From DAOMOD01 sp964526035 (GTDB lineage: Bacteria > Pseudomonadota > Gammaproteobacteria > Xanthomonadales > BPKI01): 30,234 nt of DNA. Made by a program: the position numbers and the translations under genes. Every line of letters begins with the position of its first letter. Position 1 is the stretch's first letter. Shown here one piece after another: positions 7,935-14,797 of the stretch. The notes under the pieces are model-generated. The model searched no databases. It was not told the origin of the DNA and saw nothing but the letters and a program-made list of their open reading frames with translations. The stretch lies in the NCBI GenBank assembly GCA_964526035.1, contig CAZGKE010000025.1, positions 1 through 30,234 on the forward strand. The letters run 5' to 3'.

Positions 7935-8330
7935 TTAGCGATCGGTATCGGTCGTGGCAATCGACGCCGCGTGTGCGCGAGCGTGCTCCATCACCTCAAG
8001 GCCTGCGTGGGCGGCGTCCCCGCATTCGACGAGCCTTCTTCCGTCGGCGTCAATGCGCAGGGTCGTCGCCAGCTCAAACTGGCCGTTGAGGATATACATC
8101 TTCGATCCGTCCGCAGCCACAGCTTCGACCGTCTTCGAGGCGTCCTGCGAGAAGGTGGTGTCCGCTGCCGCTGCGGCACGCTGCGCCTCGGTCACCGGCG
8201 TGGAAACAAGCGCACCGGTTTCCGGGTCGACATAGACACGCAAGGCGCTCTGTGCAGTGTCATTGGCCAGTGCCCCTGCTGCCAGAATCAGTCCGGCCGC
8301 GAGGCTTGCCAGTGGGAGGAATTGGTGCAT
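7935..8330 (-). CDS. Small exported protein upstream of the metalloprotease
   Basis: 131 residues, family not recognised. The start at 8330 has GGAG (8337-8340) 6 nt upstream and leads into a signal peptide, MHQFLPLASLAAGLILAAGALA. The mature part contains VYVDPETGALVSTPVTEAQ near its N-terminus and a central mixed beta region. It ends in a His/Ala-rich helix-prone tail. There is a single mature cysteine. The stop codon (7935-7937) touches the protease gene's ribosome binding site, giving a tight two-gene unit. A chaperone, inhibitor or accessory role for the protease is a reasonable guess from this pairing, but no sequence motif supports it directly. Confidence 0.72.
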   Translation of the reverse strand: MHQFLPLASLAAGLILAAGALANDTAQSALRVYVDPETGALVSTPVTEAQRAAAAADTTFSQDASKTVEAVAADGSKMYILNGQFELATTLRIDADGRRLVECGDAAHAGLEVMEHARAHAASIATTDTDR

Positions 8331-8476
8331 CTGAGTCTCCGCAGTGTGGGCAGAAAACCGGACGCTACCACAAAGGCGCATGCTTGAGCCCGAATTGAGC
8401 CCCGCATGGAAGACGCGCGGGACGCAGGGGCCTGGTGCTCGCCGGCCGGACAGTGCTGCCGACCTCGGCGCCAGCT
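8331..8476. other. Intergenic spacer
   Basis: This 146-bp spacer between two minus-strand genes should hold the promoter of the protease unit. I see no convincing -35/-10 pair, palindrome or terminator in it. Confidence 0.3.
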
Positions 8477-9928
8477 TCAGTCTGCGGCCTCGAATCCGTT
8501 GTAGTGCACCAAACCGGTGGTCACCCTGGCGACCATGAAATCGAAGTCCTCGTTGGCCAAGCTGACAAGAAACGAGCCAGCGGCGACCACGCGATGATGG
8601 CGGTCCAGGGTGATCGACAGCGCTGAATCGAGGCTGGGTTCAGGCGGAGGTTCGAGGCCGAACACGCGCCAGCCGTCGACGCCGAAGCTGGTGTCGATCG
8701 CGCCGTTGCGCAACAGACGCAGCACCGCAGCATCGTCATTGTCTGGGCCAGCCGGCGCGCGTCCGGCAATATAGATGCGGCCGAGCGGGTCAACCGTCAC
8801 GCCAATCCCGGTTTCGTTGGAGCCGCTGCCGGGATCAAGTCCATGCAGTACGCGGCCGTTGTCCCCGAAGGAAGGGTCCGGAACTCCGCTGGCAGTCAGC
8901 TTCGCCACCGCGATGTCGAGGCCGTTGTCGGTGGTGAACGCCGTCCCGGCCAGCAGCATCGACCCGTCGCCATGCAGCGCAAGCCCCAAGGCAAAGTCAT
9001 GGTCACCATTGCCGGCGTCGAAGTTGACAGTGCGGATCCCGTCGTTGCCAAAGCTCGGGTCGACGCTGCCATCAACCAGCAGCCGCACTGCCAGCATGTC
9101 GGTATTCGGCCCCATCCGGGGTTGCAGATTGTCGGCGTACCCGGCAATCACGATGCGGCCCTCGCTGTCGACGCGCACAGCGCTCGCCCGGGCATTGGCC
9201 AACTCGTCGGCCGGCAGCGGAACTACCGCCATGCCGTTGTCACCGAAATTCAGATCCAGGCTCGCGTCGGCCAGCACCCGGGCCAGCACGATCTCGCCGA
9301 ACACCTGGCCATGGTTCATGGCCGCGCCGACCACGACGAGGCTGCCGTCAGGCGCGAGCGCGCAGCCCGCCGGCCGGTTCTCCGTCAGGCCGTCGGGAAG
9401 CAGCGCGAAGTCGAACTTCCCGTCGCCGCCGAAGCCGGTGTCGAACCCGCCGTCGGCCATCAGTCTGGCGATCGCGAAGCGCGCATAACCGAGCGGGTCA
9501 CCGCTTTCGTCCTGTGCGAAGCCGCAGATCAGGTAGCCGCCGTCGCCGGTTTCGAATACGCCCAAGCCCACTTCAGACTCACCGCCGAGATCGAAGTCCA
9601 TGACGCTGAGGCCATTCGTGCCAAACTCGGGATCCGGCGTGCCGTCGCCGGTCAGCCTCAGGACCACGGCGTCGCGCTGCACGGCGTCCGCCAGGCCGGT
9701 GCTGCGAAAGCCGACGAGCAGAATGCGGTCGCTGCTGTCGACCAGCACTGCCGCCGCCTGGTCGCTCGGTCGCTCGCCGGTGCTCAACTGAAAGCTGGCA
9801 ATGCCGGTACCGCCGGCGAATTCGGGATCGAGTTGCCCGCCGGCCCGGGCCTCGGGCATCGCCACCAGCGCGATCGCGAACACGAAGGGCAGTAGTGCCA
9901 GACTCCGGACATTGCTTGAAGCTTGCAT
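8477..9928 (-). CDS. Secreted delta-60 repeat protein with C-terminal YNGFE tag
   Basis: 483 residues from the ATG at 9928, which has AGGAG (9938-9942) 9 nt upstream; the in-frame ATG at 9934 would have only 3 nt. A signal peptide ending in EARA is followed by about seven copies of the delta-60 repeat, recognised by LDPEFAGGTG, DPSFGNDGI, DPSFGDNGR and DTSFGVDGW alternating with DGSLVVVG or EGRIVIAGYA. These repeats form propeller-like secreted proteins. The protein ends VHYNGFEAAD, a divergent version of the shared tag (His for Phe, Asn for Asp). Part of a second copy of this gene survives at 6366-6449. Binding partner and role are unknown. Confidence 0.87.
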   Translation of the reverse strand: MQASSNVRSLALLPFVFAIALVAMPEARAGGQLDPEFAGGTGIASFQLSTGERPSDQAAAVLVDSSDRILLVGFRSTGLADAVQRDAVVLRLTGDGTPDPEFGTNGLSVMDFDLGGESEVGLGVFETGDGGYLICGFAQDESGDPLGYARFAIARLMADGGFDTGFGGDGKFDFALLPDGLTENRPAGCALAPDGSLVVVGAAMNHGQVFGEIVLARVLADASLDLNFGDNGMAVVPLPADELANARASAVRVDSEGRIVIAGYADNLQPRMGPNTDMLAVRLLVDGSVDPSFGNDGIRTVNFDAGNGDHDFALGLALHGDGSMLLAGTAFTTDNGLDIAVAKLTASGVPDPSFGDNGRVLHGLDPGSGSNETGIGVTVDPLGRIYIAGRAPAGPDNDDAAVLRLLRNGAIDTSFGVDGWRVFGLEPPPEPSLDSALSITLDRHHRVVAAGSFLVSLANEDFDFMVARVTTGLVHYNGFEAAD

Positions 9929-10350
9929 GAGCATCAACTCCTGCATGGTGGCGGCCAGCGCCGCCTGGTCGGTCGGGAAGCCGCTCCGGCAAGCGAAACG
10001 ACACCATGCGCGAACCCCCGACCGCGGGCGGGTGCAGGGCCTTCAAGAGCCCTGATACCCGAACTCCGCAAGAAGCGGTCTGCAGGAGCGCGCCCGTGCG
10101 CGACCGATGCATCGCATCGAGGCGGGTGCCGGTCGCGCTCGAGTGCGCTCCTGCAGAGCAAGGCCAGAGAATGAGGTCCTGCTTCTTGCTTGGTTCAAAG
10201 CTACGAAAGCAAGCGAAAGAACCGGACATCCATGCTCCCCGAATCCCCAGGGATCCTGCGGTTTCAGGACTCAGGGGTCCAGCCATCGCGAGAACTTCGG
10301 CGCCGCGCGGCGGTCCACCTCGACTCGAAGATCACACAAGGACCCGACTC
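9929..10350. other. Intergenic region between divergent genes
   Basis: No gene is supported in these 420 bp. They hold the ribosome binding site of the minus-strand delta-60 gene, the REP pair at 10080-10156, a 7-bp inverted repeat CTTGCTT/AAGCAAG (10185-10191 and 10207-10213, 15-bp spacer) that could be an operator, and the ribosome binding site of the esterase-like gene. Both promoters must lie here but are not obvious. Confidence 0.4.
10080..10156. repeat. REP doublet (REPIN) in inverted orientation
   Basis: Two 27-bp arms (10080-10106 and 10130-10156) are inverted copies with 3 mismatches, each opening outward with CTGCAGGAGCGC and closing GCGCGACCG, around a 23-bp spacer. Each arm is itself a short hairpin of GCGC-type stems. 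This fits the GTAGGAGCG...GCGA class of repetitive extragenic palindromes known in pseudomonads and xanthomonads. A third copy is at 14631-14654. Such elements are mobilised by RAYT transposases, none of which is in this window. Confidence 0.75.
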
Positions 10351-11577
10351 ATGCCAGCCGTGAGCACTCGATTCACACTGATCATGCTCGCCACAGGCGC
10401 GCTGTTTGCCACCGAGGCGTCGTTCGCGAAGGACACTGCGAACGGCTTTCGCGGTCATCCCGAGCTTGATCGCCTGGTCGCCGATGTCTGTGCCCGCGAG
10501 GTAGTCTCGCTCGGAGAAGACGCCGGTCACGGCAGCGCGCGCGCCATCGAGACGCGCGCCCTGCTGGTGCGTCGCCTGGTCGCAGAGTGCGGCTTTGCAG
10601 CGGTCGCTTTCGAAAGTCAGATCTACGATTTCGTCGCGCTGGAAGAGGCGCAGGCTGCGGGAGTATTGACTCGCGAAGCCGTGGCCGATGCCATCGGCGG
10701 CCTGTGGTCAACGATGGCCGAAGCCGACGAGCTTGTCGACTTCCTGACCACGGAGGCGTCGGCCGGACGCATCCGTCTGCTCGGCCTGGATCCGCAGATC
10801 GGCGGCGCGACCCAGGGCTACACCCAGAAGCGGCTGCCTGATCGTCTGGTGCAACCGCTGCAGCCGGTGCGGCGCCAGCAATGCGGCGAAGTGCTGACCC
10901 GCCTTACCGGCTGGCGCTATGACGCGCAGCATCCCTACGACGACGCTGCGCGCCGCGAGCTGCGCGCATGTGCCGAAGAAATCATGCTGGCGCTCGGCAG
11001 TGACGGCGAGGCCAAGGACGATGTCGGACGCGTGCTGGCGCGCAACTTTTCCACCCAGCTCGCCATGATGGAAGGCCAGGGTGGAGATTTCGCAAGGATG
11101 CTTGACCGGCGTGGCCACACCATGGCCACCAACCTGCGCTGGCACCGCGAACGTCTCGGCGCCGATGTACGCATCATTGTATGGAGCGCCACGGTCCACA
11201 CGGCCCGGCGTCTGGTCGCGCAAGTCGAGGGGGAGCAACGCATGGGCGACATCATGCATGGCGATCTCGGCGAAGCCTACGCAGTGATCGGCTTCACCGC
11301 CGCCGCGGGCAGCCATGCGCGCGCGGGCATGGCCGCACAGCCCATTGTGCCGGCGGCGCCCGGTTCCCTGGAGTACAACGTGCTTGGCGCGAACGGGGCG
11401 GACTTGCGCTACGCCGACCACGCTACGCTGAAGGCGTTGGGACGTGTCCCGGGACACGCCTTTTCCTACGGCCAACTCGACACCGTCGACTGGTCGCAGC
11501 TGCTGGACGGCCTGGTGGTGTTCGCCGAGGAGCGGCCGCCGCACCGGGTCCGCGCCGCGCGTCCCAGCGCACCTTGA
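10351..11577 (+). CDS. Exported erythromycin esterase-like protein
   Basis: 408 residues. The start at 10351 follows AAGGA (10338-10342) by 8 nt and opens with a signal peptide, MPAVSTRFTLIMLATGALFA. The frame is open upstream to 10006, but that runs through the REP pair and is not coding. Family landmarks: LGEDAGHG (54-61) giving Glu56 and His60, VAFES with Glu88, and VWSATVHTAR with His283, corresponding to the Glu/His residues essential in EreA/EreB. Two details differ from the family: E-x-x-x-H instead of E-x-x-H, and the usual W-x-H-N-x-H is WSATVH. Resistance function should not be assumed; many members of this superfamily act on other substrates. It has no C-terminal tag. Confidence 0.82.
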   Translation: MPAVSTRFTLIMLATGALFATEASFAKDTANGFRGHPELDRLVADVCAREVVSLGEDAGHGSARAIETRALLVRRLVAECGFAAVAFESQIYDFVALEEAQAAGVLTREAVADAIGGLWSTMAEADELVDFLTTEASAGRIRLLGLDPQIGGATQGYTQKRLPDRLVQPLQPVRRQQCGEVLTRLTGWRYDAQHPYDDAARRELRACAEEIMLALGSDGEAKDDVGRVLARNFSTQLAMMEGQGGDFARMLDRRGHTMATNLRWHRERLGADVRIIVWSATVHTARRLVAQVEGEQRMGDIMHGDLGEAYAVIGFTAAAGSHARAGMAAQPIVPAAPGSLEYNVLGANGADLRYADHATLKALGRVPGHAFSYGQLDTVDWSQLLDGLVVFAEERPPHRVRAARPSAP

Positions 11578-11919
11578 GAACCCCGCGATGCCGGCTCGCG
11601 CATGTCCACTTTGTATGGATATCCGGAATGCCGCACCCGACCACTGGATCGCACTACCTGCTGCCCCGTGGGCTCGATGAACCCGCCCGAGCGTGCCGGC
11701 TGTTCAATCCCGCAACCTACGAAAGCTCGCGGTACTTGCACTGCTCGTCGGCCATCGTCTGCGCAAACGCGGGCCGCTGCATGACCAGCCCGCGCACCCT
11801 GCTGCGGCGCTACCGCAGCGACACCGGAAGCACGCCCCGAAACTCAACACCCACCGCATCGGTCCGACGTCGACGCATCGTTGCGCCGACTGCTTCGAGT
11901 CACCGTGACGGCAAGCCGA
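11578..11919. other. Intergenic region between convergent genes
   Basis: No gene is supported in 342 bp. The only structure seen is a perfect 7-bp stem GCTGCGG/CCGCAGC with a 5-nt loop at 11801-11819. It has no T-run, so it is at best a weak or factor-assisted terminator for either convergent gene. Confidence 0.35.
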
Positions 11920-13239
11920 TCAGCCTTCCTCGAATCCATCCCGGAACAGCTGCACCCTGCCCGGCGAATTCGCCTCGTAGGCGCCCATGTCGCAGCGGCC
12001 GCTGCGCACGAAGCCGCGCTGGTCGGTGTGCAGGAGAAAGCCGGCATCGTCCAGGCACGCCACCGGATCGCCCGCATCGATCGCCGGGCTGGCTGGAAGC
12101 AAGCGATGCGTCAGGGTGCCGCCACCGTTGGCACCCAGCGGCGCCAGTACCGCGGAAGCGCCGTAGATGTCGCCGATGGCAGGTCCGCTGATGGTACAGC
12201 CGGTCAGGTCGCTGACGAGATTGAAACCGCCGCTTTCCAGGGTGCCATGACAATCCGGACTGCCCAACCCGGTCATGTCCTGGTTTCCCGCGATGATGGA
12301 GTTGAACGCCGTCGCGAAGCCTGAGGCGGTGGCCAGACCCGCTCCAATGCCGATCACACCCTCCGTGCCGGAAAGGTTGTCGGCGATGGTGACGTTGTAC
12401 ATGAGCAGAGTGCCGTTGTTGGCGATGCCACCTCCACTGGAGCCGGCGGCATTTTCGCTGATCGTGGTGTTGACCAGGATCATCTCTCCGCCGCTGCTGA
12501 TGCCGGCGCCGCCTGAAGTGGTCACGTTTCCGCTGATGCTGCTGTCGCGGATGTTCGACAGCGTACCGGGCTGGGTGACTATTCCACCGCGCTCATTCTC
12601 GTCGATGCGACATCGCGTCATGGTCAGTGTCGATCCCGTGAGGACGAAGAGCGCGCTGCCCAACTCGATGCCGGTGATGCGTAGCCCGGAGAGGTTCAGT
12701 GAAGACGACTCCGCGACGCGGATGCCGGCGCCGGCCTGCGTCGTACTTCCGCCGGTGAGCGTGAGGTCGGACAGGGTCAAGGTGGATCCATCGAAGACCT
12801 CGAGGACCCGGTCCAGCCCGTTGGCGTCGATCGTGGTCGCACTTGCACCTGCACCCGCGATGCTCAGGTCATCGCGAACGTCGAGGTCACCGGTGGCTGC
12901 ATCGCCCTCGTTCGAGCCAGAAATGGTCAAGACGTAGTTCCCTGCGGGAAGCACGATCGTGTCCACGCCGTTGCCCGCCGGACAGTCGTCGACGGCGCTG
13001 TCGGTGTTGGCGGCGATCACCGCCTCGCGCAGGGTGCAGTTGCCGTTGACGGTGGTGTCGTCGTCGGTCGTGGTGACCACGATGACCGTGCCCAGCGTGG
13101 ACTTAGGGGCCGAACCGGACGCGGCCGCCTGAGCCGACGCCGCAGCGCAGCAAGACGCCGCCAGAAGCGATGCGCTCATGGCGCAAACGGAAACGAATCC
13201 ATGAAACCCGCGGGTTCGCGGCGCCTGGGTGATCGGCAT
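11920..13239 (-). CDS. Secreted CSLREA/choice-of-anchor-Q beta-helix protein with RDGFE tag
   Basis: 439 residues. The start at 13239 has AAGGAG (13247-13252) 7 nt upstream. After a signal peptide (hydrophobic core about 14-38) comes CTLREAVIAANT (68-79), the CSLREA motif. Right-handed parallel beta-helix repeats follow, rich in Gly, Ser, Thr and Asn (for example TISENAAGSSGGGIANNGTL). Near the end the choice-of-anchor Q pattern appears: SPAIDAGDP, then DQRGF and CDMGAYE. The last residues are LFRDGFEEG, the shared tag. Such proteins are large exported adhesion- or surface-type proteins; no catalytic residues are evident. The name choice-of-anchor reflects families whose members end in different sorting tags, so a new tag in this position is meaningful. 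Confidence 0.88.
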   Translation of the reverse strand: MPITQAPRTRGFHGFVSVCAMSASLLAASCCAAASAQAAASGSAPKSTLGTVIVVTTTDDDTTVNGNCTLREAVIAANTDSAVDDCPAGNGVDTIVLPAGNYVLTISGSNEGDAATGDLDVRDDLSIAGAGASATTIDANGLDRVLEVFDGSTLTLSDLTLTGGSTTQAGAGIRVAESSSLNLSGLRITGIELGSALFVLTGSTLTMTRCRIDENERGGIVTQPGTLSNIRDSSISGNVTTSGGAGISSGGEMILVNTTISENAAGSSGGGIANNGTLLMYNVTIADNLSGTEGVIGIGAGLATASGFATAFNSIIAGNQDMTGLGSPDCHGTLESGGFNLVSDLTGCTISGPAIGDIYGASAVLAPLGANGGGTLTHRLLPASPAIDAGDPVACLDDAGFLLHTDQRGFVRSGRCDMGAYEANSPGRVQLFRDGFEEG

Positions 13240-13505
13240 GGTCCTGCTCCTTGTCGGGGAGGCCCGTACCTTGGCAGCGGCTGCCCCAGTAGTCTTTCAG
13301 ATTGCGTGCGATTTCGTTGAAATTTGCCTGCGCCGGCGACCGCGGCCCGCGGCCGCAGCAAAGGTCCGACCTCTCCAAGGGAATGCCCCGTAAACGTGCA
13401 ATCAACCTCGATCAAGCGCAAGCCGGGCCCCTTCCTTCGCAAATACCTGGCCCCTTCCTCCGCCTGCGGGGGAAGGTTGGGATGGGGGCGCTCTTGACCA
13501 GGCGT
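13240..13505. other. Intergenic region with hairpin
   Basis: 266 bp without a supported gene. The ribosome binding site of the CSLREA gene is at 13247-13252. A strong hairpin is annotated separately at 13453-13476. The remainder shows nothing recognisable. Confidence 0.35.
13453..13476. repeat. Strong GC-rich hairpin, likely dispersed intergenic element or terminator
   Basis: CCTTCCTCCGC and GCGGGGGAAGG pair over 11 bp with one G-T wobble around a 2-nt loop, followed by ttgggatggggg. This type of hairpin is frequent between genes in xanthomonads. Its position after the minus-strand gene ending at 13506 would also suit transcription termination, although no clear T-run follows. Confidence 0.5.
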
Positions 13506-13598
13506 TCATCCAGCAATCCACAAGGCCACCGCCACGGCGACCAGCAGCAACACGAGCGAAACAAGCGTGCCGAGATGTCGGGCGATTTCGTGGACCAT
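13506..13598 (-). CDS. 30-residue single-helix membrane peptide (candidate)
   Basis: MVHEIARHLGTLVSLVLLLV opens a 30-codon frame that is one hydrophobic helix after a short amphipathic N-terminus, ending ALWIAG. GGAG at 13607-13610 lies 8 nt upstream, and the stop codon of the preceding reductase fragment (13612-13614) adjoins it, as in coupled operon genes. It could be a true small membrane protein or the tail of something lost. Too short to classify by motif. Confidence 0.4.
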   Translation of the reverse strand: MVHEIARHLGTLVSLVLLLVAVAVALWIAG

Positions 13599-13611
13599 CG
13601 CTCTGTCTCCC

Positions 13612-13953
13612 TCAGACCAGATCGAAACGTTCGGAATGCAGGCGCCGCATGCTGACGCCGCCGGCAATGAACACCGTGCGTCGTCCGGCACCGGGATTCA
13701 TCGTGAACACCCCGCAGGGCCCCTCCAGCCATGTCCTGCTGCCGGCCTCGACCCTGGACAGGAATTTCTTGAAATCACCTGATTGCTGGGCAAAGAACTC
13801 CAGGCGATCTGGCCGGGTCGCCAGCGTGGACATCGAGAACGGGTGTTGCTGCAGTGAGAACGGCGACGCACCGACAGTCAGCCAGGCGATGGTCTTGCCA
13901 AACCCGGGGTTCAACACAGGCTCAATGCTGGTGTTCGCGGCCTTCAGCTTCAC
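13612..13953 (-). pseudogene. Fragment of an FAD-binding ferric-reductase/ferredoxin-reductase-like protein
   Basis: About 113 codons from a GTG. The central part matches the flavin domain of ferric-reductase-type oxidoreductases: GKTIAWLTV resembles PGQFAWL, then comes the FAD-binding HPFSMST, GDFKKFL, LEGPCGVF (usually GPYG) and VFIAGGV. Intact members have a membrane or N-terminal domain before this and a complete NAD-binding domain after AGGxG. Here the protein stops 14 residues after AGGV, and nothing recognisable precedes. An in-frame stop lies upstream at 13990-13992. It starts 22 bp after the DUF4112 gene. I read it as a decayed remnant; a recently shortened protein with a new role cannot be excluded. 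Confidence 0.6.
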
Positions 13954-13975
13954 GATCCGCGCGCAAGACGCCTGA

Positions 13976-14500
13976 TCAGAGGGCTCGGATCAGGCTGACC
14001 AATGCCCAGATACCCAGCGCCAGCGTCGCCAGAAGTACCAGCAACATGCTGACGACGATGGTCACCAGTGCCCACAGCGTACGCCGTTGACGCGCCTCGG
14101 TGGCAGCAGGACTGCCTGACCACTGCGCGAGCAGCCGGGCGTTGCGGCGATGCGCCTTGAAGGCCACGTCGAACAGCGTGCCGGCAATCGGAATCGCGCC
14201 GACGATCGCGTCGACGGCGATGTTGCCAATCATCCTCGCAATCAGCATCGCCCCCACCCCGGCGCGCAACGCTGCCCAGACGATGTAGCTGCCCAGGACT
14301 GCTGCAACCGCGTCGCCCACGCCCGGGAACAATCCGAGCAGCGGATCGATACCGAAGCGGATGCGGGTACCGGGAATGCGGAACGCGGTGTCCAGCAGTT
14401 GGCCAAGACGCAGCGCACGGGTGACGACCTTCTGTTGGTCCGCGGCCTTGCCGTCGGGATGTTGACCCGCTGTAGCGATTTCCTTGTCTTGGCTGGGCAT
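13976..14500 (-). CDS. DUF4112 domain membrane protein
   Basis: 174 residues. The signature runs LLDTAFRIPGTRIRFGIDPL (35-54) followed by LGLFPGVGDAV, then a central hydrophobic stretch and a second GAIPIAGTLFDVAFKAHRRN. This is the DUF4112 family pattern, whose biochemical role is not known. A C-terminal hydrophobic helix (about 147-170) gives a membrane anchor. The start at 14500 was chosen because the preceding codons are not family-like; its Shine-Dalgarno is weak (GGGA at 7 nt). A plausible promoter lies at 14551-14578, giving a leader of roughly 40 nt. The reductase fragment follows immediately. Confidence 0.82.
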   Translation of the reverse strand: MPSQDKEIATAGQHPDGKAADQQKVVTRALRLGQLLDTAFRIPGTRIRFGIDPLLGLFPGVGDAVAAVLGSYIVWAALRAGVGAMLIARMIGNIAVDAIVGAIPIAGTLFDVAFKAHRRNARLLAQWSGSPAATEARQRRTLWALVTIVVSMLLVLLATLALGIWALVSLIRAL

Positions 14501-14550
14501 ATGTGAATCCCGCTCCGCAGAGGGAGTCTGGAGTCCTGTCTGATCTGCCA

Positions 14551-14578
14551 ATCGTAGCGGGTATGGACGACACAGCAA
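14551..14578 (-). promoter_or_regulatory. Candidate sigma-70 promoter of the DUF4112 gene
   Basis: On the minus strand TTGCTG (14573-14578) and TACGAT (14551-14556) are separated by 16 bp, about 50 bp before the ATG at 14500. Confidence 0.4.
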
Positions 14579-14630
14579 TCAACTGCCGACAGGCGGGCAT
14601 TCTGAAGACAGAGGAACGACCACGCTCCGC

Positions 14631-14654
14631 GGTCGCGCACGGGTGCGCTCCTAC
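14631..14654 (-). repeat. Single REP element
   Basis: The minus strand opens GTAGGAGCGCACCCGTGCGC and closes GACC, a hairpin with GCGCAC/GTGCGC stems and the classic GTAGGAG head. It differs from the first arm of the REP doublet at 10080-10106 by very few bases. It lies between the divergent DUF4112 and oxoprolinase genes. Confidence 0.75.
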
Positions 14655-14784
14655 GCGACCACGACAAGCGGAAACGAACGCCGTCGACTGACATTCACGA
14701 GATGTCAACACGCGACGCCGACCTGTTCCAGCGAATGAATCGCATCCCGCCCGGTGGCATCAGCAGATCCCACCCTCAACCCGC

Positions 14785-14790
14785 TACGAT
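14785..14790 (+). promoter_or_regulatory. -10 box (TACGAT) of probable leaderless promoter
   Basis: TACGAT ends 7 nt before the ATG at 14798, and the intervening gcccctc is not a ribosome binding site. This is the third gene in the window with this layout. Confidence 0.4.
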
Positions 14791-14797
14791 GCCCCTC

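Noticed and set aside
11181..12191. Plus-strand frame extending from the esterase gene into the region opposite the CSLREA gene
   Set aside because: It overlaps the esterase coding region in another frame, is Arg/Pro-rich throughout and lacks a start signal.
1..13239. FxDGFE endings as a DNA-level repeat
   Set aside because: The codons and flanks differ between copies, so the similarity is at protein level only.
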